Source of the DNA: Synergistaceae bacterium
GTDB lineage: Bacteria; Synergistota; Synergistia; Synergistales; Aminobacteriaceae
Direction: 5' to 3'
Length of the DNA: 5,507 nt
Assembly: GCA_031273365.1 (NCBI GenBank)
Contig: JAISSA010000188.1
Location: 1 to 5,507, forward strand
The number at the start of each line of letters is the position of its first letter. Positions within the stretch are counted from its first letter, which is position 1. Positions 1 through 4,888 of this stretch are shown in pieces. Below the pieces are notes generated by a model. The model ran no database searches, was not told the origin of the DNA, and worked only from the letters and a program-made list of their open reading frames with translations. Made by a program: the position numbers and the translations under genes.

Positions 1-1
1 C

Positions 2-1927
2 GATACGGCCCTGACGAAAAAAGACGTGCTCTCACATCTGCTGCGAACCTGCCATCCCAAAGAAGGCGACTCCGCCGAAACCCTGCGCGTGAGCCTCTGC
101 GGCAAAATTTCCGACAAGCGCGTCATCGAAGCCGCCATGTATTCGCCTTCGTGGCTCGATATTTTGGAGGACTACCTCGGCTGGCCGGGGTTCAAGAGCG
201 CGGCGTGGTACTTTCACGCCCACGTCAACCAGACGTTTTCCGCCGAAAAAGAAACCGAAGTGGCGCGCTATTCCCCCATCACCCCCGAAGAATTCAACGA
301 CGGCGCTTTTGATCTCGCCTGGTTTTGGGAAGCCTGGAACACCCTCGGCGCGGAGCGTTTCGATTTGGTGTACGACTGCGCCAAATACCTCACTGAAGGG
401 GCCAACCACCGGCGGGCGCAGCTTTTCGCCGACGCTGCCCTGGGGAGGCTCGACGCGAAAGAACTGGCGAAAGAAATTCACGACAAACGCAACAAAGACA
501 AGCTCTTGAGTTACTCGCTCATCCCCCTTGACGCCGGGACGGAAGAAACGAAAACGGCGGACGCTCTTGAACGGTATAAATTCATTCAAGCCTTTCTCAA
601 AGAAAGCAAGACCTTCGGCGCACAGAGACGGGAAAGCGAAGGAAAGACCTGCGTCATCGCCATAGACAATCTTGCCCGCAACGCCGGTTTTACCGACGCC
701 CTTCGATTCGCCTGGCGTATGGAGGCTCTGGAAGCCGAAAGCCTCCAAAAATATTTTGAACCGAAAACCATCGGCGATTATACGGTGAGGGTACTGGCGA
801 GCGGAGAAAATGCCGCTCTGATGTGCGAAAAAGGCGGCAAAACGCTTTCTTCCGTGCCCGCCGCCCTGAAAAAAGACGCTTACGTCGCGGAGTGCAAAGA
901 GGCTGCCGCCTCTCTCAAACAGCAGTACAGGCGGGCACGGGAAAATCTTGAAAAAATGATGATAAACCGCGACGTATTCAGCCTTGGCGAATTGAAAGAC
1001 CTCATGGATCATCCGGTGGTGTCTCCTATTTTACAAAAACTCGTTTTCGTAAAGGCCGACGCCGAAGGAAAAGCGGTAAAGTCCGGTTTTTTCCACGAAT
1101 TGCAGGATTGGGGAGACACGAGCTCCGTCCGCGTCGCTCATCCTTTCGACCTGTACACGTTGGGCACTTGGATAGCCTGCCAGCACTGCGCCTTTGAAAA
1201 CAAACTCGTCCAGCCCTTCAAACAGATTTTCCGTGAACTTTATCTTGTCAACGACGATGAAAAACGTGAGAAAACCGTTTCGCGCCGTTACGCGGGCCAT
1301 CAAGTGCAGCCGAAGAGGACCGCAGCCCTGCTCAAAAGCAGAGGCTGGACGGTGGATTACGAAGAAGGGCTTCAGCGGGTGTATCACAAGGCAAACATCT
1401 ACGTCAAACTCTACGCCGCGGCGGACTGGTTTTCTCCCGCAGACATCGAAGCGGCCACGCTGGAAACCGTGGAGTTCTTCAACCGCAGAACCCATAAGCG
1501 CGTTCCTCTGGAAACGATCGCTCCGGTGATTTTTTCCGAAACGATGCGCGACATCGACCTGGCGGTCAGCGTTGCTCACGCGGGCGGCGTCGATCCCGAG
1601 GCCAGCCATTCCACGGTGGAAATGCGCGCCGCCATCGTCCGCGAACTGCTCAGCCTCCTTCACATCAGGAATGTCCGTGTTGAAAATCGTTTTGCGAAGA
1701 TCGAGGGCAGCCTCGGCGAGTACACCGTGCACCTCGGCAGCGCGCAGGCGGCTAAAACAGGCCGGGGGGCGCTCAATATCCTGGCCGTGCCAGGCCAGCA
1801 CCGGGGACGGGTGTTCCTGCCCTTTGCCGACGACGACCCCCGGACGGCGGAAATCATGTCGAAGATCATCCTGCTGGCGGAGGACGGCGCGATAAAAGAC
1901 CCGGCCATTTTAGCGCAGATAAGCTGA
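2..1927 (+). CDS. DUF4132-family protein, 3' part only (start lies left of the window)
   Basis: The function is unknown. The reading frame is open from position 2 to TGA at 1925-1927 (641 visible residues). A GTG at 26 has no Shine-Dalgarno sequence and coding continues before it, so I treat the gene as truncated by the window edge; relatives often exceed 1000 residues. The middle (about 900-1430) resembles DUF4132: a basic helical segment, then HPVVSPILQKLVFVKA, an AHPFDLYTLGTW stretch and QPFKQIFRELYLV, followed by a GW-containing segment. The C-terminal part (about 1490-1920) resembles the domain that ends many DUF4132 proteins, with RDIDLAVSVAHAGG, YTVHLGS, VFLPFADDDPRTAEIMSKI and a final DPAILAQIS. 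No signal peptide or membrane segment is visible. Family assignment is from remembered motifs. E. coli MolR/YehI are DUF4132 proteins, but that does not define a role here. Codons are richer in AAA and GAA than in the downstream operon, and the 279-bp gap with its own promoter suggests separate transcription. Confidence 0.8.
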   Translation, partial: DTALTKKDVLSHLLRTCHPKEGDSAETLRVSLCGKISDKRVIEAAMYSPSWLDILEDYLGWPGFKSAAWYFHAHVNQTFSAEKETEVARYSPITPEEFNDGAFDLAWFWEAWNTLGAERFDLVYDCAKYLTEGANHRRAQLFADAALGRLDAKELAKEIHDKRNKDKLLSYSLIPLDAGTEETKTADALERYKFIQAFLKESKTFGAQRRESEGKTCVIAIDNLARNAGFTDALRFAWRMEALEAESLQKYFEPKTIGDYTVRVLASGENAALMCEKGGKTLSSVPAALKKDAYVAECKEAAASLKQQYRRARENLEKMMINRDVFSLGELKDLMDHPVVSPILQKLVFVKADAEGKAVKSGFFHELQDWGDTSSVRVAHPFDLYTLGTWIACQHCAFENKLVQPFKQIFRELYLVNDDEKREKTVSRRYAGHQVQPKRTAALLKSRGWTVDYEEGLQRVYHKANIYVKLYAAADWFSPADIEAATLETVEFFNRRTHKRVPLETIAPVIFSETMRDIDLAVSVAHAGGVDPEASHSTVEMRAAIVRELLSLLHIRNVRVENRFAKIEGSLGEYTVHLGSAQAAKTGRGALNILAVPGQHRGRVFLPFADDDPRTAEIMSKIILLAEDGAIKDPAILAQIS

Positions 1928-1981
1928 CAGGGGCCCGACGCCGGACAGGTTGACGATGCGTTTGTCCTGCGGATAGGCCCT

Positions 1982-2002
1982 AAGCCAAAATCGAAGCCAA
2001 AA
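1982..2002. repeat. 9-bp direct repeat, two copies
   Basis: AAGCCAAAA occurs exactly at 1982-1990 and 1994-2002, separated by TCG, giving a 12-bp period. It lies directly left of the GC-rich palindromic element and may belong to the same dispersed repeat unit. No function can be assigned. Confidence 0.6.
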
Positions 2003-2004
2003 CC

Positions 2005-2052
2005 ACGGGGCTCCGCCCCATACCCCGCAGGGGACGCATCCCCTGACCCCGT
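2005..2052. repeat. GC-rich nested palindromic element (REP-like)
   Basis: Several inverted repeats interlock here. GGGGC 2007-2011 pairs with GCCCC 2015-2019 across TCC. CCCC 2023-2026 pairs with GGGG 2030-2033. CAGGGGA 2028-2034 pairs perfectly with TCCCCTG 2039-2045 around a CGCA loop. An outer arm ACGGGG 2005-2010 can pair with CCCCGT 2047-2052. The arms compete, so alternative folds are possible, including a branched one. This style is typical of dispersed intergenic repeats in bacterial genomes. No T-tract follows on the plus strand, so it is not a standard intrinsic terminator, although it could slow transcription leaving the DUF4132 gene or protect RNA ends. Dispersed copies cannot be verified from one window. 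Confidence 0.6.
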
Positions 2053-2105
2053 TATACATGCCCGCCTGTTACGCTTTTCAGGAAATTTTATGTTATTGTA
2101 TGTCG

Positions 2106-2136
2106 TTGACGTTTTGCATAATATATATGATACAAT
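2106..2136 (+). promoter_or_regulatory. Predicted sigma-70-type promoter of the oxidoreductase operon
   Basis: TTGACG at 2106-2111 matches a -35 box. TACAAT at 2131-2136 is a -10 candidate and is preceded by TG at 2128-2129, making an extended -10 (TGATACAAT). The spacer is 19 bp, longer than ideal, which the extended -10 could offset. An alternative -10, TATGAT at 2126-2131, would leave only 14 bp. The region is strongly AT-rich between GC-rich surroundings. Transcription would start near 2143, giving a leader of about 60 nt before the ATG at 2207. An imperfect inverted repeat (GCATAAT 2116-2122, ATAATGC 2135-2141) spans the -10 and could be an operator; no known regulator motif was recognised. 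Confidence 0.5.
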
Positions 2137-2193
2137 AATGCGGCAATTATATGCCCGAGCTTCTTCATGAGACGTATTTTCAGTTACGGGGAC

Positions 2194-2199
2194 GGGGAG
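2194..2199 (+). promoter_or_regulatory. Ribosome binding site of the alpha-subunit gene
   Basis: GGGGAG ends 7 nt before the ATG at 2207 but only 1 nt before the in-frame GTG at 2201. This spacing favours ATG 2207 as the start. Confidence 0.65.
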
Positions 2200-2206
2200 T
2201 GTGACA

Positions 2207-3397
2207 ATGGAGCGGGAGTATGCTAAAAATGCTAAAAATGCCAAAAACGTCAAAAAAGAAAAACGGGTCCTGACGGGGGTTCACTTCATGCAGGGCAATT
2301 ACGCGGTGGTCGAGGGCGCGCTGGCGGCGGGATGCGATTTTTTCGCGGGATACCCCATCACCCCGGCCAACGAGATCTCCGAGGGGATGTCCAAACGCCT
2401 GCCGGGCGTCGGCGGAATTTTTTTGCAGGGAGAAGACGAGCTTTGTTCGATCAACGCCGTGGCCGGGGCCTCTCTGGCGGGGGCAAAGGCGATGACCGCG
2501 ACGGCCAGCGCCGGTTACGACTATTTTCAGGAGGGGCTCGAGTACGGCGTGGCGGTCGAGGCCCCCATGGTGATCGTGGACGTGCAGCGCTGCCGGGGCG
2601 AAAACTTCGCGACCCAGGCCGACATCATGCAGGTGCGCTGGGGCCCCGCCGGAGACCACGAGATGATCGTTCTCGCGCCGTCGTCCGTTCAGGAGCTTTT
2701 CGACTTCACGGTGAGGGCCTTCAACCTCGCGGAGGAGTACCGGACGCCGGTCATCGTGCTGTCCGAGACGACCATCGCGCTGATGCGGGAGCGGCTGGTC
2801 ATTCCCGGGGAGGACGAAATTCCGGTCGTAAATCGAAAATGGACCTCCAAAACACCCGACGACTATCTGCCGTTCCAGGCGGACCCGTGGGGCGTCCCGG
2901 AGTTCGCCGGGCTGGGGCGCGGATATCACACGATATATTCCATCAATCCCCACGATGAAAAGGGAAGCATCGAATGGGATCCCGACGCGTTCGAACGCCT
3001 CTACACGCGCATCCCGGCAAAAGTCGCAAAACACAGGGAAAAGATCTCCACGGTGCAGCGTTATCGCCTGGACGACGCAAAGGTCGCGCTGGTCGCCTGG
3101 GGCAGTGAGGCGCGTCCCTGCCTTGACGCGATGGAGGTTCTGCGCGAGCGGGGCAAAAAGGTCGGAGTGATGAAGCTCGACGTGCCCTGGCCGTTTCCGG
3201 AGGAGGCGGTGTCGGAGCTGGGAAGGCTCATGGACCTCGTCGTGACGGTCGAGATGAACGTCGGAAAGTACGCGGGCGAGATCGAGCGGGCCTGCAACGG
3301 ACGCTGCCGAACGGCCCGCGTGACCAAAAACAGGGGCATGATCCACTCGCCGGAGGAAATTCTGGAGGCCCTTGGTTCCCTCGAGGAGGTGCGCTGA
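2207..3397 (+). CDS. korA: 2-oxoacid:ferredoxin oxidoreductase, alpha subunit (KorA-like)
   Basis: This is the alpha subunit of a CoA-dependent enzyme that oxidatively decarboxylates a 2-oxoacid to acyl-CoA and reduces ferredoxin in the cytoplasm. The protein has 396 residues, normal for separate alpha subunits. The pyrimidine-binding domain covers about residues 22-200, with MQGNYAVVEGALAAG, the hallmark YPITP at 49-53, and LQGEDE at 73-78. The C-terminal transketolase-like domain covers about 290-390 (VALVAWGSEA, DVPWPFPEEA, VEMNVGKYAGEIERA). The 2-oxoglutarate type is favoured by IMQVRWGPAGDHEMIVLAPSSVQE, but the family's GPSTGxPT loop is missing: Arg128 is followed by CRGENFAT, about four residues shorter, and the usual SGPG is SAGY at 101-104. 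Substrate assignment is therefore uncertain. Residues 6-17 are a Lys/Asn repeat ahead of the domain. It is the first gene of the operon; its stop lies 1 nt before the beta-subunit ATG. Confidence 0.88.
   Translation: MEREYAKNAKNAKNVKKEKRVLTGVHFMQGNYAVVEGALAAGCDFFAGYPITPANEISEGMSKRLPGVGGIFLQGEDELCSINAVAGASLAGAKAMTATASAGYDYFQEGLEYGVAVEAPMVIVDVQRCRGENFATQADIMQVRWGPAGDHEMIVLAPSSVQELFDFTVRAFNLAEEYRTPVIVLSETTIALMRERLVIPGEDEIPVVNRKWTSKTPDDYLPFQADPWGVPEFAGLGRGYHTIYSINPHDEKGSIEWDPDAFERLYTRIPAKVAKHREKISTVQRYRLDDAKVALVAWGSEARPCLDAMEVLRERGKKVGVMKLDVPWPFPEEAVSELGRLMDLVVTVEMNVGKYAGEIERACNGRCRTARVTKNRGMIHSPEEILEALGSLEEVR
2222..2257 (+). repeat. 9-bp tandem repeat at the 5' end of the alpha-subunit gene
   Basis: The units GCTAAAAAT (2222-2230), GCTAAAAAT (2231-2239) and GCCAAAAAC (2240-2248), with a decayed fourth GTCAAAAAA (2249-2257), are in frame. 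They encode Ala-Lys-Asn three times, then Val-Lys-Lys. The repeat starts 15 nt after the ATG and precedes the conserved domain. Changes in copy number would keep the frame. Confidence 0.85.
3383..3390 (+). promoter_or_regulatory. Ribosome binding site of the beta-subunit gene
   Basis: GAGGAGGT, inside the last codons of the alpha-subunit gene, lies 8 nt before ATG 3399. It selects this start over an upstream in-frame TTG-type start at 3372. Confidence 0.8.
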
Positions 3398-3398
3398 C

Positions 3399-4292
3399 AT
3401 GGCGATCGATCCCCAGCCCGACCTCAGAATCAACCCTTTGCGCAAATACGTCAGGGAGGACCGGATGCCGCACTTTTTCTGCCCCGGCTGCGGGTGCGGG
3501 CAGGTGCTGAGCTCCTTTCTCCGGGGCGTCGACGCCCTCGGGCTCGATATCGACAGGATGACGGCCGTCGCGGGCGTCGGATGCACCGCGAGAATTCCCG
3601 TCTACATAAAGATGGACACGCTGCACGGCGTCCACGGGCGCACGCTGGCCTGGGCGACGGGGATTCGGCTGCACTCCCCCGAAACGAAGGTCGTCGTCTT
3701 CGCCGGGGACGGGGACGCGGTGTCCATCGGCGGCAATCACTTCATTCACGCCGCGCGCAGGAACCTGGACGTGCTGATGATCGTCGTGAACAACTTCAAC
3801 TTCGCGATGACGGGCGGTCAGGTGGCCCCGATGACGCCGGCCGGGTCGGTGACGATGACCACGCCCTACGGCAGCGGCGAGCCTCCCTTCGACCTGTGCG
3901 CCCTCGCCGTCGCGGCGGGCGCGACCTACGTCGCCCGAACGGCGACCCCCCATATCGCCCGGATGGATCAGGCGATCAAAAAGGGGCTGGAACACAGCGG
4001 CTTCGGCGTCGTCGAGGTCCTTTCACAGTGCCCGACGCACTTTGGACGCTACGCCCTTGGGAGCGGCTCCCCGGAAAAACTGCTCGACTGGATCGACGGA
4101 ATCTGCGTCCCCAAAAACAGGGCGGACTCCATGACGCCGGAGGAGCTCGAGGGAAAACTGGTCACGGGCGAGTTCGTCCACAGATCGCGTCCCGTTTTCA
4201 GAGGCAGTACTTTTATTGATGAAAGCACTTTTATTAATGAAAGCGATGTTGCCGAAGACAACGCCGCCGGAAAGGGAGAGTGTCGCTCATGA
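3399..4292 (+). CDS. korB: 2-oxoacid:ferredoxin oxidoreductase, beta subunit (KorB-like, thiamine diphosphate-binding)
   Basis: This catalytic subunit (297 residues) holds thiamine diphosphate and one [4Fe-4S] cluster. Four cysteines fit the family's cluster ligands in position and spacing: Cys28 and Cys31 in CPGC, Cys62 in GVGC, and Cys211 in LSQCPT. The thiamine/Mg motif is GDGD at 103-106, followed by IGGNHFIHAARRN and closing with NN at 131-132 and MTGGQ at 137-141. DTLHGVHGR at 73-81 also matches KorB-type proteins. Two oddities are seen: CPGCGHG, as usually found, is CPGCGCG here (extra Cys33), and the usual NNxIYGMTGGQ reads NNFNFAMTGGQ. After about residue 266 the tail is unlike the family and includes a duplicated STFI(D/N)E. 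No C-terminal ferredoxin domain is attached. It starts 1 nt after the alpha-subunit stop, and its TGA overlaps the gamma-subunit ATG (ATGA), so translation is probably coupled. Confidence 0.9.
   Translation: MAIDPQPDLRINPLRKYVREDRMPHFFCPGCGCGQVLSSFLRGVDALGLDIDRMTAVAGVGCTARIPVYIKMDTLHGVHGRTLAWATGIRLHSPETKVVVFAGDGDAVSIGGNHFIHAARRNLDVLMIVVNNFNFAMTGGQVAPMTPAGSVTMTTPYGSGEPPFDLCALAVAAGATYVARTATPHIARMDQAIKKGLEHSGFGVVEVLSQCPTHFGRYALGSGSPEKLLDWIDGICVPKNRADSMTPEELEGKLVTGEFVHRSRPVFRGSTFIDESTFINESDVAEDNAAGKGECRS
4206..4241 (+). repeat. 18-bp tandem duplication in the beta-subunit tail
   Basis: Positions 4206-4223 and 4224-4241 are adjacent 18-bp units agreeing at 16 of 18 bases. They are in frame and encode STFIDE then STFINE. 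A partial third unit may begin at 4242 (Ser-Asp). The stretch is AT-rich in a GC-rich gene and ends 47 nt before the gamma-subunit start. Confidence 0.85.
4274..4280 (+). promoter_or_regulatory. Ribosome binding site of the gamma-subunit gene
   Basis: GGGAGAG ends 8 nt before ATG 4289. The in-frame GTG at 4280 overlaps this site and so is unlikely to be the start. Confidence 0.65.
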
Positions 4293-4888
4293 GGACCACC
4301 AGCATTCGTTTCAGCGGGTTCGGCGGTCAGGGCATCATCCTGTCGGCGGTGGTGCTGGGAGACGCGCTGGTGATCCAGAGGGGGCTCTACGCGGCCCAGA
4401 CGCAGTCCTACGGTTCGGAGGCCCGAGGCGGCCAGTGCCAGTCCGAGCTGATGGTCTCCGATAAACCCATCCTCACGCCAATCCGCGCCTTCAACGACAT
4501 CCTCGTGTCCATGTTCCAGACCGCGCTCGACAGCTATATCGGCTCGCTGCGCAGGGACGGGACGCTCTTTGTGGACTCCGGGCTCGTCGGCGACCTGGGC
4601 CGGGTCCCCCCGGAGACGGCGCGGCACGAGGTCCCGGCCACGGAGACCGCGATCGCGCTGGGGAACAAAATGGTCGCCAACATGGTGATGCTGGGGTATT
4701 TCGCCGGCGTCACGGAAATGCTGAACCTGGAGCAGCTCGACGCGGCACTCGCGGAGAACGTCAGGGAAAGATTTCTGGACCTGAACAAAAAAGCGATCCG
4801 GGCAGGTTTCGACCTGTCGCGCGACAGTGAAACGAATAGTAGAACGAATGCCGGAACGAATAACGGAGCGAATGGAGGACGACGATGA
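4289..4888 (+). CDS. korC: 2-oxoacid:ferredoxin oxidoreductase, gamma subunit (KorC-like)
   Basis: This is the gamma subunit (199 residues) of the same complex, the domain thought to help bind CoA and assemble the enzyme. The N-terminus has the family glycine motif GFGGQG at 10-15 in a beta-strand/loop/helix setting (IRFSGFGGQGIILSAVVLGDA). It is followed by QSYGSEARGGQCQSEL at 39-54, another hallmark of the family. ALGNKMVANMVMLGYFAGVTEML at 123-145 also fits. The conserved domain ends near residue 178, where gamma subunits normally finish. The remaining 20 or so residues (SETNSRTNAGTNNGANGGRR) are a polar tail encoded by 12-bp repeats. The ATG overlaps the beta-subunit stop, and its own stop overlaps the SucC-like ATG, placing all of these genes in one transcript. 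The closest alternative is a VorC/PorG-type gamma subunit; the KorB-like neighbour favours KorC. Confidence 0.88.
   Translation: MRTTSIRFSGFGGQGIILSAVVLGDALVIQRGLYAAQTQSYGSEARGGQCQSELMVSDKPILTPIRAFNDILVSMFQTALDSYIGSLRRDGTLFVDSGLVGDLGRVPPETARHEVPATETAIALGNKMVANMVMLGYFAGVTEMLNLEQLDAALAENVRERFLDLNKKAIRAGFDLSRDSETNSRTNAGTNNGANGGRR
4829..4876 (+). repeat. 12-bp tandem repeat in the gamma-subunit tail
   Basis: Four in-frame 12-bp units start at 4829, 4841, 4853 and 4865, with shared core ACGAAT (GCGAAT in the last) and variable final bases. They encode ETNS, RTNA, GTNN and GANG. The last unit runs into the Shine-Dalgarno sequence of the SucC-like gene. Confidence 0.85.
4874..4878 (+). promoter_or_regulatory. 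Ribosome binding site of the SucC-like gene
   Basis: GGAGG ends 6 nt before ATG 4885. Its first bases belong to the last unit of the 12-bp repeat, so repeat sequence directly flanks the initiation region. Confidence 0.75.

Noticed and set aside
26..28. GTG as the true start of the DUF4132 gene
   Set aside because: No Shine-Dalgarno sequence precedes it, the frame is open to the window edge, and family members are much longer.
32..1012. A 326-codon open frame on the minus strand
   Set aside because: It is the antisense of the DUF4132 gene; its Phe-rich product simply mirrors the GAA and AAA codons opposite.
2028..2053. Intrinsic terminator for the DUF4132 gene
   Set aside because: The 7-bp stem with a CGCA loop is stable, but the following bases (ACCCCGTTA) contain no T-tract.
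2057..2137. A small ORF in the intergenic gap as a possible ferredoxin (delta) subunit
   Set aside because: It spans about 26 codons, lacks CxxCxxC spacing, has no ribosome binding site and overlaps the promoter.
2137..2206. A riboswitch or structured leader
   Set aside because: The leader is only about 60-70 nt, with no recognisable aptamer core or terminator/anti-terminator pair.
2591..2614. A frameshift in the alpha-subunit gene explaining the missing GPSTG loop
   Set aside because: Frame and family similarity are continuous on both sides, and neither alternative frame restores the motif.
2180..3586. A 468-codon open frame on the minus strand
   Set aside because: It lies opposite the alpha- and beta-subunit genes, whose plus-strand translations have clear family motifs. 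The antisense product is rich in His, Arg and Pro without recognisable domains, as expected from GC-rich codon bias.
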